Shown here: positions 42,833-51,834 of the stretch, in pieces
Layout of the letters: each line of letters starts with the position of its first letter
Numbering within the stretch: position 1 is the first letter of the stretch
Assembly (NCBI GenBank): GCA_964419545.1
Contig: CAYQQU010000003.1
Location: 62,001-126,000 of the forward strand
Source: CAYQQU01 sp964419545
GTDB lineage: Bacteria; Bacteroidota; Bacteroidia; Chitinophagales; Saprospiraceae
Direction: 5' to 3'
Length of the DNA stretch: 64,000 bases
Position numbers and translations under genes: made by a program
Notes under the pieces: model-generated
Seen by the model: the letters and a program-made list of their open reading frames with translations, nothing else
Database searches by the model: none
What the model was told of the DNA's origin: nothing

Positions 42833-45800
42833 CTACAACCGCTCATCCGCCAAAAACGGCAGCCGTTCCATCCGCACCACCTCCACACTCGCCACGCCAA
42901 ACTCCACCGCCACCTTCCCTTCGATCCGGTAAATCCCCTTGCCCCGGAAAGGATACGCACGCAGCGCATCCGGAAAATGCACCGTATCGAAATACTGCCC
43001 CTCCTGATCCAGCCACGTGCCGAAAGCCATCGGCTGCCCCTTTACCGTGCGCAGGCTTTTCTGACAAACGTAATACCCACAAAGCGTGACGATGCGCCCC
43101 ACGTACACCTTCAGCGACTGCGCCCGGACGCCCGGCGGCGGCGGCGCGGCCAGCAGCTCAAAAGGAGAAGATAGGGGGAAGCCCAGCAATTCCAGCTCGT
43201 CGAAAGCCTGATCGTACGGCCCCTCGGAGAGCCTGGGCAGGCGCCAGGTCCCGGAATGCGGGGCATTGTAGGGGTTCGGGATGGCCGGATCGGCCCCTTC
43301 TGCCGGCGCAGCGTCCCAGATGATTTCGGGCTCGTCGTCGAAGAGGGGGAGGGCGCCGGGATTCTTATCCTTGGGGTTGAAAACGCGGTTTTTCTCCCAC
43401 ATCAGCTCGTATTTACTCAGGCCGGTAAAGCGGAACGCGCCGATGCGGATCAGGAGTTCCAGCTGTTCCGTGGTGACCGGCAGGCGATCCACGCAGTCGG
43501 CCAGGTCGCGGAAGGCGCCGCCGCGGGTTCGCTCCGCGACGAGGCGGTGGGCGAAGGTCTGCTCCAGGCCGCGCAGGTGCACGAAGCCGAGGTAGATGTC
43601 TTCACCGTCGATCGCCGTCAGGTAGCAGCTGCGGTTGACGCAGGGCGGGTGGATGCGCGCGCCGTACATGCGTGCTTCGTGCACGTAGTATTCGGTATGG
43701 TAAAAGCCGCCGAAGTTGTTGATGACGGCCACCATAAATTCGAGGGGGTAGTACGTCTTCAGGTACAGGCTCTGGAAGCTCTCCACCGCGAAGCTGGCGG
43801 AATGCGCTTTGCAGAACGAATAGCCGGAGAAGCTCTCGATCTGTCGCCATACTTCCCGGGCCAGCTCCGGCGGGTAGCCGCGCGCCCGGCAGTTGTCGAA
43901 GTACTTTTGGCGCAGCTTCTCGAAGGTGTCGTCCCGGAATTTTTTGCCGCTCATGATGCGGCGCAGCACGTCGCTCTCGCCCAGTTCCAGGCCGGCGAAG
44001 TGGTGGGCGACCTTCATCACGTCCTCCTGGTACACCATCACGCCGAAGGTCTCGCCCAGGTGCTTCTCAAAGACGGGGTGCGGATACTTGACGCGATGCG
44101 GCGCGTGAAAGCGCTGAATGTATTCGCGCATCATGCCCGACTTGGCGACGCCCGGCCGGATGATGGAGCTGGCGGCGACCAGGTGCACGTAATTGTCGCA
44201 GCGCAGCTTCTGCAGCAGTCCGCGCATAGCCGGGCTTTCGATGTAGAAACAACCGATGCAATGCCCCGAGCGCAATTGCGCGCGCACCTGCGGGTCGTTT
44301 TTGATCTTGTCCACCCGGTAAATGTCGACGGCCTGCCCCCGGTTGGCGCGGATGATGTCTACCGCGTCCTTGATGTGACCGAGGCCGCGCTGGCTGAGCA
44401 CGTCGAACTTGTGGAAGCCGATATCTTCGGCGTGGTGCATATCGAAGTGGGTGACGGGAAAGCCCTTGGGCATCATCTGCAGCGCCGTGTGGTAGTAGAT
44501 GGGCTGCTCGGAGACGAGGATGCCGCCGGCGTGGATAGACAGGTGGTTGGGGAAGCCTTCCAGCCGGCGGGCGTACTGCATTACGCGGGGCGCCAGCCCG
44601 TGGTGCGCTTCCGTCGCCTGCGGCGCCGCGATGATCTTGTCGATCTCGGCTTTGGGCAGGCCGTACACCTTGCCCACCTCGCGCACGGTAGAGCGCCCCT
44701 GAAAAGTGGCGTAGGTAGCCAGCAGGGCCGTATGGTCGCGGCCGTAGCGCTTGAAGACGTAGTCGATGACGTCGTCGCGCTCGTCCCACGAAAAGTCGAT
44801 GTCGAAGTCGGGCGGCGAGGTGCGGTACGGGTTGATGAAGCGCTCGAAGTAGAGGTCGAGTTCCAGCGGGTCGACGTCGGTGAGGTCGAGGCAGAAAGCA
44901 ACGATAGAGTTGGCGCCGCTGCCGCGCCCTACGTGGTGGTAGCCGGCCGAGCGGGCGTAGCGCACGATATCCCAGGTGATCAGGAAGTACGAGCAGAAAT
45001 CCTGTTGTCGGATCACCGAAAGCTCTTTTTGGGTGCGCGCCAGGGCGTCGGTGCGGTGGGGGCCGTAGCGGCGGCGGCAGCCGTTGAGGGCCAGTTTTTC
45101 CAGCAGGGCGTAGTCGCCGGCTTTGCTGCCGGTGAAGGTCTGGCGGTTGACGCGCAGGCCGGTTTCCAATGTGATCGCGCAGCTGTTGAGCACCCGGCGC
45201 GTGGTGCGCAGCAGGCGCGGGTAGCGCTGGTAGAAGGTGTGCAGCGTATCGGGCGGCAGCAGGCGGTCGCGGCGGCGCGCGGTGTCGCGGGGCGTGAGTT
45301 TGGTGATGACGGTATTGCGGTCGATGGCGCGCAGCAGGCGGTGCAGCTCGTAGCCTTCGTCGTCGAGGAAGGTGACGGGATTGAAAGCGACCAGCTTGTC
45401 CTGGTGGTCCAGCAGCTCGTGGCCGAAGAGGCGGTTGACGTGCTCGGGGCGGATGCCGAGCAGCTCATTGGCGCGAAACTGTCTGATGGGCTTAACCAGG
45501 CGCGGGTAGATGATCCAGGTGTCGGGCAGTTCCGGCGCCAGGGCGGGCAGGGGCTTGCCGGCGAGGGAGTACGCACTGAAGAATTGGTTGAGTGACCGGA
45601 AACCCTCGGCATTGCGCGCCAGGCCGACGTAGAGGCAGTGGCCTTCTGCATTCCGGAAGTCGATGCCGACGATGGGCTTGATGCCGGCCGCGCGGCAGCG
45701 GGTGATGAACTCGTAGGCGCAACTGACGTTGTTGATGTCCGTCAACGCCAGGCAATCGATCCCCCACTGCCGGGCGGTATCGACCAGCGCCGCCGGCGAC

Positions 45801-45847
45801 AGGGCGCCGTAGCGCAGACTGTAATATGTGTGGCAGCTCAGATACAA
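42833..45847 (-). CDS. DNA polymerase III alpha subunit, DnaE2/short DnaE type
   Basis: 1004 residues, shorter than replicative DnaE (about 1160) and close to the error-prone DnaE2 class. N-terminal PHP domain (CHTYYSLRYGALSP and following), then the C-family palm with the catalytic acidic pair in PDFDIDFSW, and finger-region blocks KKFRDDTFEKL and FCKAHSASFAVES. The first codon appears to be TTG 45847; no ATG exists upstream in frame. DnaE2 normally works with ImuA/ImuB in DNA-damage mutagenesis; neither is adjacent here. Replicative or mutasome identity is therefore open. Confidence 0.85.
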   Translation of the reverse strand: MYLSCHTYYSLRYGALSPAALVDTARQWGIDCLALTDINNVSCAYEFITRCRAAGIKPIVGIDFRNAEGHCLYVGLARNAEGFRSLNQFFSAYSLAGKPLPALAPELPDTWIIYPRLVKPIRQFRANELLGIRPEHVNRLFGHELLDHQDKLVAFNPVTFLDDEGYELHRLLRAIDRNTVITKLTPRDTARRRDRLLPPDTLHTFYQRYPRLLRTTRRVLNSCAITLETGLRVNRQTFTGSKAGDYALLEKLALNGCRRRYGPHRTDALARTQKELSVIRQQDFCSYFLITWDIVRYARSAGYHHVGRGSGANSIVAFCLDLTDVDPLELDLYFERFINPYRTSPPDFDIDFSWDERDDVIDYVFKRYGRDHTALLATYATFQGRSTVREVGKVYGLPKAEIDKIIAAPQATEAHHGLAPRVMQYARRLEGFPNHLSIHAGGILVSEQPIYYHTALQMMPKGFPVTHFDMHHAEDIGFHKFDVLSQRGLGHIKDAVDIIRANRGQAVDIYRVDKIKNDPQVRAQLRSGHCIGCFYIESPAMRGLLQKLRCDNYVHLVAASSIIRPGVAKSGMMREYIQRFHAPHRVKYPHPVFEKHLGETFGVMVYQEDVMKVAHHFAGLELGESDVLRRIMSGKKFRDDTFEKLRQKYFDNCRARGYPPELAREVWRQIESFSGYSFCKAHSASFAVESFQSLYLKTYYPLEFMVAVINNFGGFYHTEYYVHEARMYGARIHPPCVNRSCYLTAIDGEDIYLGFVHLRGLEQTFAHRLVAERTRGGAFRDLADCVDRLPVTTEQLELLIRIGAFRFTGLSKYELMWEKNRVFNPKDKNPGALPLFDDEPEIIWDAAPAEGADPAIPNPYNAPHSGTWRLPRLSEGPYDQAFDELELLGFPLSSPFELLAAPPPPGVRAQSLKVYVGRIVTLCGYYVCQKSLRTVKGQPMAFGTWLDQEGQYFDTVHFPDALRAYPFRGKGIYRIEGKVAVEFGVASVEVVRMERLPFLADERL

Positions 45848-46093
45848 GTAATAGTTACGCTTTGACGCAGCTAACGAATGCCGGCGGGGGAACCGATGAC
45901 GGTGAATGTGTACCTGCTGCTCAGAAAGGCCTGAATCGTTGGAAATGGTAGATGCGTGGGGGAGCGATCCGCTATGGTGTAATTCCGACCGGATGCGAAG
46001 ATAGCTATTTTATGGATGGGGTGGAAGACAGGGACCCGGTCGGGGAGAGATTATAACCATTTTTTGATACGAATCTCTCCCGTATCCAGCGCT

Positions 46094-46191
46094 CCGCTCG
46101 TCCCAGTCTCCCGACTGGGATGCCATATCCCGCGGTCTCTGACCGCACGGCTGCGAGCTGGGATGCCAGTCTGAAGACCGGCGCCGGCGTC
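46094..46191. repeat. 98-bp direct repeat, left copy bordering the DGR island
   Basis: Matches 52744-52841 at 96 of 98 positions, in the same orientation. It contains two small hairpins (TCCCAGTC-TCCC-GACTGGGA and GCGGTC-TCT-GACCGC). It lies in the gap 45848-46257, which otherwise holds no gene. The two copies enclose the retroelement, both target genes and the LRR-Roc-COR-TIR gene. Confidence 0.85.
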
Positions 46192-46257
46192 AGCACCGGC
46201 ACAATTTACACTACAATATCCCGTAATAGATCGTAAATTAAAGGCAAAAACCAACCT

Positions 46258-46965
46258 ATGCCCACTACCCCAAAGCCGTTTCCCGACCTGGAAATGATTC
46301 CCGTCCGGGGGAGTATTTTCAAAATGGGCGGCGGCGACGAAGAAGCTTATGATGACGAAAAACCGGTGCACCCGGTCACCGTCGGAGATTTTGCGATAGC
46401 GAAGTATCCGGTTACGCAGCGGTTGTGGGAGGCGGTGATGGGGAATAATCCATCAAATTTCAAGGGCAAACGGCGGCCGGTGGAAAGGGTCTCCTGGAAT
46501 GACGCGCAGGATTTTATCAAAAAGTTAAATCAGCTTACCGGCGAAAGCTACCGATTGCCCACGGAGGCGGAATGGGAATATGCCGCCCGGGGCGGCCGGG
46601 AAAGCCAAAATTACAAGTACGCCGGCGGCAACAAGCTGAAGGAGGTAGGGTGGTTTAGAGATAATAGCCACGGCGAAACTAAAACCGTTGGATTGAAAGA
46701 CCCAAATGAGCTTGGTTTGTACGACATGAGTGGTAATGTGTACGAATGGGTGGAAGATCAATGGCACAATAATTATGAGGGGGCGCCGTCAGACGGCTCG
46801 GCTTGGGTAGATCAGTCGGAGGGCGCTAATCGCGTTCTGCGCGGCGGCAGTTGGCTCAACTACCCGCGGGGGTGCCGCGTATCGGACCGCGGCAGCTTCG
46901 GTCGCGAGGGGCGCGACGACGATGTCGGGTTTCGGTTGGTGTTGGTCCGTCAGTTCAGTTCGTGA
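46258..46965 (+). CDS. DGR target protein 1, formylglycine-generating-enzyme (C-type lectin-like) fold
   Basis: 235 residues with the FGE-sulfatase domain: MIPVRGSIFKMG, FAIAKYPVTQRLWEAVMG, YRLPTEAEWEYAARGG, YDMSGNVYEWVED and the terminal VLRGGSW ... VGFRLVLVR. The C-terminal residues 187-232 are encoded by variable repeat 1, so the surface loop of the fold is the diversified part. As in other DGR targets of this fold, the domain is likely a ligand-binding scaffold; the catalytic cysteine pair of true formylglycine-generating enzymes is not apparent. No signal peptide, so it acts in the cytoplasm. Codons 100-186 are almost identical to target 2. Confidence 0.93.
   Translation: MPTTPKPFPDLEMIPVRGSIFKMGGGDEEAYDDEKPVHPVTVGDFAIAKYPVTQRLWEAVMGNNPSNFKGKRRPVERVSWNDAQDFIKKLNQLTGESYRLPTEAEWEYAARGGRESQNYKYAGGNKLKEVGWFRDNSHGETKTVGLKDPNELGLYDMSGNVYEWVEDQWHNNYEGAPSDGSAWVDQSEGANRVLRGGSWLNYPRGCRVSDRGSFGREGRDDDVGFRLVLVRQFSS
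46816..46953 (+). repeat. DGR variable repeat VR1
   Basis: 138 bp aligned without gaps to the template at 48562-48699. I count 20 differences; 17 are at template adenines, and the others are two T-to-G changes (both third bases of AAT codons now GGG) and one C-to-G. The last 30 bp, from TGTCGGGTTTCGG on, are identical to the template, the expected initiation-of-mutagenic-homology end. Confidence 0.93.
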
Positions 46966-46969
46966 GCTC

Positions 46970-47000
46970 ACCGGTTCTCCCACTGGGGAGGAGGGCCGGT
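46970..47000 (+). other. Hairpin 17 bp downstream of VR1
   Basis: ACCGG (46970-46974) and CTCCC (46977-46981) pair with GGGAG (46986-46990) and CCGGT (46996-47000). A hairpin of the same layout follows VR2, with different bases in the stem, while the template repeat lacks one. DNA hairpins just after the variable repeat are required for target recognition in the Bordetella phage DGR. Confidence 0.6.
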
Positions 47001-47124
47001 AGACCGACAGCTTATCGGAGGAGGAGCAAGGCAGCGACGTTGAGGAGTGGCCGGCGATGCCGGAGATGAGCTGGAGGAAACAATAGAGCGTTTTCCAGTC
47101 ACTCTTCGTAAAAAGTGAACAGCC

Positions 47125-47577
47125 ATGCAAATCAAAGTTTTTACCATTCCGATTCTAGGCGGAGAACCGTTGAATGACGATTTGAACAAATTTCTTCGGT
47201 TGAAAAAAGTATTGCAAGTCGAGCAAAAACTGGTGCAAACTGAGCAGGGCGTTTTCTGGTGTTTTTGCGTGAAGTATCTGGACAGTCCGATTCCCTTCAG
47301 TGGTAGTGGAAAGAAAAAGGTTGATTACCAGGAGTTGCTGGATGAAGCTAGCTTTCGACGGTTTAACGCGTACCGAAAAATCCGAAAGCAGGTTGCTGAT
47401 GCGGAGGCCATTCCGGCCTACGCGGTTTTTACGAATGAGGAATTGGCCGAATTGGCTAAAATCGAGGGCGAACTGACGGTGGGTCAAATGAAAAAAGTGA
47501 AAGGTATCGGGCAAAGAAAAATCGAAAAATACGGCCGCCACTTTCTACCTCAAATAGATGAAGATGAAAAGAGCTAA
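47125..47577 (+). CDS. DGR accessory protein with HRDC domain
   Basis: 150 residues. The C-terminal 50 (AYAVFTNEELAEL ... MKKVKGIGQRKIEKYG) are an HRDC (helicase and RNase D C-terminal) domain, a nucleic-acid-binding helical module. The N-terminal 90 (VFTIPILGGEPLNDDLNKFLR) are a small alpha/beta region found before such domains in retroelement proteins. DGRs usually encode either the Avd protein or an HRDC protein next to the reverse transcriptase. It probably binds the template RNA or cDNA and the enzyme. Its end overlaps the reverse transcriptase start by 20 bp. Confidence 0.88.
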   Translation: MQIKVFTIPILGGEPLNDDLNKFLRLKKVLQVEQKLVQTEQGVFWCFCVKYLDSPIPFSGSGKKKVDYQELLDEASFRRFNAYRKIRKQVADAEAIPAYAVFTNEELAELAKIEGELTVGQMKKVKGIGQRKIEKYGRHFLPQIDEDEKS

Positions 47578-48553
47578 TTATTTGTATGGAGCTATTTTGG
47601 AGCCGGAAAACCTTCGGCTGGCGTTTTGGAAAGCTAAAAAGGGGAGAAGCTATTCCTCAGAAGTATTGGCTTATCAAGCCGATTTGGAGGCAAACCTGGC
47701 TGATTTACGATCGCAACTGGAAACGGGCGATGTGGTGGTTGGGCATTACCGTTATTTTAAAATTTACGATCCCAAGGAAAGGCAGATCTGTGCGAGCGTT
47801 TTTTGCGAACAGGTATTGCATCACGCCTTGATGAATATTTGTCATGAATATTTCGACCGCTTTCAGGTTTTTGACAGCTATGCTTGCCGCAAAGGAAAGG
47901 GCGCCTATGCGGCGATTCGGCGAGCGCAGGAGTTTACGGCAAAATATCCTTGGTTTTTGAAGCTTGATGTACGCAAATTTTTCGAAAGAATGCATCACCT
48001 AACCCTTAAGCAACAATTGGCTCGTAGATTTAAAGAGGAAAGACTGTTATCAACTTTCGGAAAAATAATTGATAGTCACACCGCTTTTCCAGGCAGGGGC
48101 GTACCCATTGGCAATTTGACCAGCCAGTATTTCGCCAATCACTATCTGGCAGGCCTCGATCATTTCATTAAAGAAAAAATGCAGATCAAAGCCTACGTGC
48201 GCTATATGGACGATATGGTGCTCTGGGGTTACGATAAAGCGCAGTTGAAAGGTGCGCATCTAAAGATCAAAGCGTTTGTCGAACAACGCTTGCAAAGTGT
48301 GCTCAAGCCGGAAGTTATCAATCGAACCCGATTCGGGCTGCCCTTTCTGGGGTATCGAATTTTACCGGATCACTTGCGTTTATTGCAACGAAGTAAAAGG
48401 CGATTTATTCGAAAAATGAAAATCATCGAATCGAAATATCATTCTGGTGAATGGGACGAAGCGACTTGCCAACGGCATGCTCAACCCTTATTGGCATTTA
48501 TTTTACACGCAGATACGAAAAAGTTGCGGGAAAATGTAATTTTAGGAAATTAG
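47558..48553 (+). CDS. DGR reverse transcriptase
   Basis: 331 residues, the usual size of DGR-type enzymes. Motif 3 LKLDVRKFFERM, motif 4 GVPIGNLTSQYFANHYL (IGNLTSQ at 184-190, where the SQ replacing QGxxxSP is diagnostic of DGRs and linked to low fidelity at adenines), motif 5 YMDD at 216-219 with the catalytic aspartates, and LGYRI in motif 7. It copies the template RNA into cDNA with adenine-directed errors. The start at 47558 (or the second Met two codons on) overlaps the HRDC gene, so translation is coupled. The template repeat starts eight bases after the stop. Confidence 0.95.
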   Translation: MKMKRANYLYGAILEPENLRLAFWKAKKGRSYSSEVLAYQADLEANLADLRSQLETGDVVVGHYRYFKIYDPKERQICASVFCEQVLHHALMNICHEYFDRFQVFDSYACRKGKGAYAAIRRAQEFTAKYPWFLKLDVRKFFERMHHLTLKQQLARRFKEERLLSTFGKIIDSHTAFPGRGVPIGNLTSQYFANHYLAGLDHFIKEKMQIKAYVRYMDDMVLWGYDKAQLKGAHLKIKAFVEQRLQSVLKPEVINRTRFGLPFLGYRILPDHLRLLQRSKRRFIRKMKIIESKYHSGEWDEATCQRHAQPLLAFILHADTKKLRENVILGN

Positions 48554-48561
48554 GTCAATCA

Positions 48562-48699
48562 TCGAAGGGCGCTAATCGCGTTCTGCGCGGCGGCAGTTGG
48601 AACAACAACCCGCGGAATTGCCGCGTATCGAACCGCAACAACAACGGTCCCGAGAATCGCAACAACAATGTCGGGTTTCGGTTGGTGTTGGTCCGTCAG
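48562..48699 (+). repeat. DGR template repeat (TR)
   Basis: 138 bp matching VR1 and VR2 end to end. Read in the frame of the targets it has 13 asparagine codons (AAC/AAT) arranged as single and triple runs, the hallmark of a DGR template, since AAY can mutate to 15 amino acids but never to a stop. It lies in the non-coding gap 48554-48888 between the reverse transcriptase and the TIR gene; short open frames across it are meaningless. The remainder of the gap to 48888 shows nothing else. Confidence 0.95.
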
Positions 48700-48888
48700 C
48701 TCACGGGAAGACCGGATGGCTTCCACTGAACAGATGGTTGTCCTGTCCCCATCCGGGGGCAAAAAAGCGGCCCGGCCGCGTTAAGGCAGCAGTATTAGTA
48801 GCCCGTTGGCGAACATCCTGCTGCCCTTGTTTTAAATTTGCCGTAAAATGCTCCTTTAGAAAAGATAGAAACTAAAAAAGCTGATTTG

Positions 48889-51834
48889 ATGACTTCCCAA
48901 GAACTCGAACAATATCTGGGGATAAGACTGACGGAACAGCCCGATCTGCGATTGCTCAAAAAATATGATTACCCCAACACCTATGCTCAAAATGAACAAG
49001 GGAACATAATTGGCCTCAATTTACGGGGAAACCAGCTGACGGATGAACAGTTGCAACCGGTTTGGAGGCTTTCGGAATTGCAGGTCCTGAACTTGAGCGA
49101 AAACAAATTGTTGCGCGTAAAGGTGCCGGCTAGCTTTTCAGATTTATGGTTCCTGAACCTCAGTGAGAATCCTCAATTGGAAAACCTTACTTTTTCATCG
49201 GGATTGGAAAAGTTAGAGATAGCTGACTTAAGTCAATGCAGATTGCAAAAAATTACTTTTAACACGTGCTTTCAGACGCTGCGCTATCTTTATTTGCAGA
49301 AGAACGAAATACGGCGCATCCATTTTGGGGAAGGATGGGAAGCATTGGAACTTCTTGACTTAAGCGAGAATGCACTTACCACCTTCGACTTGCCTAGCGG
49401 TTTTAACAAGCTTGCCTATTTATACTTGAATGGAAACCGGCTGAAAAAGCTCAATTTTTCAGCGGAATTACCTGCTCTTGACACCCTGAATCTGAAAGAT
49501 AACCGGATCGCCAACCTTGCCGAGAATTTTTTCCAACCGTTGCCTCAATTGCAAACCTTGTATCTACAAAATAACCCGTTTCCGACTACCGTTCGTGGGA
49601 CGATTGACAAATCTGGATATCAAAATTGCCTGGACATCCTGTTACAATATTTACGGGAGTTGAAGAAAGGAAAGGCTTTGGATAATGAGTGTAAAGTACT
49701 GTTGATCGGCAATGGCAATGTAGGGAAGAGTTGTTTTGCAAGGCGACTGATCCACGACGAATTCGAACCGGAATGGCGTTCCACCCATGGGATTGTTCTA
49801 GAGGAACAATATCCACTGGATGATTACTTACTGAATATTTGGGATTTTGGGGGCCAAGATATTTATCACGCAACGCACCGCCTTTTTATGCAGGCTGATG
49901 CTGTATATCTCATTTTATGGGACAAGGATACCGAAAACCTCACTCATACCATGCGGCAGGAGCATGGAGAAGAGCGGCGATATCGCAACTACCGCTTACC
50001 CTATTGGCTGTATTACGCGATTCAGCAAGGAAATGGAAGCCCGGTAATTATCGTACAGACCAAAACTGGAAAGCACGGAGTCATTGACCTGCCCGAAATC
50101 CGAGAGGCATTTGCATCCCGCTTACCTTTTTTATCTTTTCACCACATCGAATCAGAAGACGACGACTGGGAAGAAAATGGGTATCGAAAATTGTTGGTTG
50201 ACCTCAACAATGCCGTGAAGCGCATCAAGCCAAAACAAAAAATTCCTGCCAATTATGCAAACCTAAGGGCTGCTTTACGCAATCTGCAGAGAGCGGGGAA
50301 ACAGAATAGATTATCTCTCACTGATTACTTTCGGCTAGCGGAAGACATCGAAAATCCGATGCAAGTGTTGGAAGATTGGCTGGTCAAGACTGGCGTCGTT
50401 TTTTATCGAAAAGGTTTTTTTCACGACGAAATCATCTTGGATCAAGAGTGGGCCATCAAAGCGGTATACACGGTATTTGATCGGGGAGAGCACGGTTTTT
50501 ATTATCATCTCAAGGCGCTGCAACGGGAAAAGGGGTATATCTCTGGAAAAGACCTGGGCCGAGCTTGGCAAGACTATACCGCGGCGGAAAGAGCGTTATT
50601 CGTCAGTTTCATGCGCTCCTGTGAGATGTGCTACGAACCAAATGAGGAAATAGGTAGTTGGCGTTGGACTCCGTTTGACGAAAGGCGCTTTGTCGCCCCT
50701 CAGTTGCTGCCGGAACAACCGGATCCTTCGATCGCAGATGCATGGGAAGACCGTGAATCTTTGTATTTCCGCTATACACACGAATTTCTGCATTATGGGG
50801 TCATTCAAAGCTTTATTGTCCGCACCCAATCTCTGGCGGAGCCAAAGGGAATTTGGCGCTCGGGGATTTATTTACGAGCGGAAAAGGATCGGGCACTGAT
50901 CGAAGCTAAAGAAACCGAGCTATTGATACGGGTGACCAAGCAAAGCAAAGGCCTGCTTGAAAAAATCCGGAAGTTGCTGGAAGAGCTACAAGATGAGAAC
51001 GGGAAAGAAAGCGTCAGTTTAGATGGCCAAAACTACGTTTTACTCCAAACTCTGGAAGCTTATCCGCCTGATTTGCCTAAAATTGAATGCCATAACCAGC
51101 CGGGAAAATGGCTGCCGGTTGCTCCGTTTAAAGTCTTTCTGTCGAAATATGATCGGGCCAGAAACGAACCAGAAGCTAAAGAACTGATACAAAAAGCAGT
51201 AAATAAGCCAGACTTACCCCCAGAATTCCTGAAAAAGCCGGAGCCCAAAATTTACTTTTCTTACGCCTGGGGCGATCAGGGGGAAAATGGAGAGGGATTG
51301 GTTGATTTGCTTTTCGATTCGCTTTACTATGATGATTTCCGTGTGCTCAGAGACAACTATGATATCGATTATGGGGAGTTGATCAGTGAATATATGAAGG
51401 AAATGGGGGACGGGGATCTGATTTTGGTTTTCATGAGTGAAAAATATGCCAAATCGCCCTATTGTATGTACGAACTGTTCCGGATTGCTCAAAACTGCCA
51501 ATGGGATAAAAGCCAATTTTCCAATCGTGTCCTGCCGATAGTAGTGGAACTAGTACGCTTTGATAAACCGGAAGTTCTGGAGCTCTTTTTTGCCCATTGG
51601 GATAAACAAGAAGAAGATTGGTCTAGAATAATGGATAAAAGAAAAAAGGCAGGGCGAAATACCGAAGGTATACAACGTAAATACAATATGGCCCATTCTA
51701 TTAATTATCACTTCGATAAACTGTCGGATTGGCTGATCGATATCAACGGCTGTAATAATCGGCTGCTTTCTGAAAACGATTTTGAGGCAATCAAAGAGAT
51801 CATCCGCAAACGGTTAGGGGGAAAAGATGAATAG
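48889..51834 (+). CDS. LRR-Roc-COR-TIR protein (bacterial Roco GTPase with TIR effector)
   Basis: 981 residues from ATG 48889. Leucine-rich repeats (about 40-245, LNLRGNQLTDEQL, LNLSENKL, LYLQKNEI, LYLNGNRLKKL) are followed by a Roc GTPase domain with P-loop GNGNVGKS (274-281) and DFGGQD switch (about 319), a COR dimerisation domain (about 400-690) and a C-terminal TIR domain (from about 784, PKIYFSYAWGDQGENGEG). The TIR keeps the position of the catalytic glutamate of NAD-cleaving TIRs in SPYCMYELF (Glu862). It should act as a nucleotide-switched sensor with an NADase effector. The stop overlaps the start of target 2 by eight bases. Base composition is AT-rich. Confidence 0.92.
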   Translation: MTSQELEQYLGIRLTEQPDLRLLKKYDYPNTYAQNEQGNIIGLNLRGNQLTDEQLQPVWRLSELQVLNLSENKLLRVKVPASFSDLWFLNLSENPQLENLTFSSGLEKLEIADLSQCRLQKITFNTCFQTLRYLYLQKNEIRRIHFGEGWEALELLDLSENALTTFDLPSGFNKLAYLYLNGNRLKKLNFSAELPALDTLNLKDNRIANLAENFFQPLPQLQTLYLQNNPFPTTVRGTIDKSGYQNCLDILLQYLRELKKGKALDNECKVLLIGNGNVGKSCFARRLIHDEFEPEWRSTHGIVLEEQYPLDDYLLNIWDFGGQDIYHATHRLFMQADAVYLILWDKDTENLTHTMRQEHGEERRYRNYRLPYWLYYAIQQGNGSPVIIVQTKTGKHGVIDLPEIREAFASRLPFLSFHHIESEDDDWEENGYRKLLVDLNNAVKRIKPKQKIPANYANLRAALRNLQRAGKQNRLSLTDYFRLAEDIENPMQVLEDWLVKTGVVFYRKGFFHDEIILDQEWAIKAVYTVFDRGEHGFYYHLKALQREKGYISGKDLGRAWQDYTAAERALFVSFMRSCEMCYEPNEEIGSWRWTPFDERRFVAPQLLPEQPDPSIADAWEDRESLYFRYTHEFLHYGVIQSFIVRTQSLAEPKGIWRSGIYLRAEKDRALIEAKETELLIRVTKQSKGLLEKIRKLLEELQDENGKESVSLDGQNYVLLQTLEAYPPDLPKIECHNQPGKWLPVAPFKVFLSKYDRARNEPEAKELIQKAVNKPDLPPEFLKKPEPKIYFSYAWGDQGENGEGLVDLLFDSLYYDDFRVLRDNYDIDYGELISEYMKEMGDGDLILVFMSEKYAKSPYCMYELFRIAQNCQWDKSQFSNRVLPIVVELVRFDKPEVLELFFAHWDKQEEDWSRIMDKRKKAGRNTEGIQRKYNMAHSINYHFDKLSDWLIDINGCNNRLLSENDFEAIKEIIRKRLGGKDE

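Noticed and set aside
43256..45595. 779-codon open frame on the plus strand opposite dnaE
   Set aside because: It is a GC-rich antisense shadow: Val/Gly/Asp/His-rich without any domain, while the minus strand encodes a clear DNA polymerase.
46258..46965. True formylglycine-generating enzyme activating a sulfatase
   Set aside because: No sulfatase gene is nearby, the catalytic cysteine pair is not apparent, and the C terminus is a DGR variable repeat, so a binding role is more likely.
48451..48729. 92-codon frame running through the template repeat
   Set aside because: It starts inside the reverse transcriptase gene in another frame; the Asn-rich part only reflects the AAY codons of the template, which is copied as RNA.
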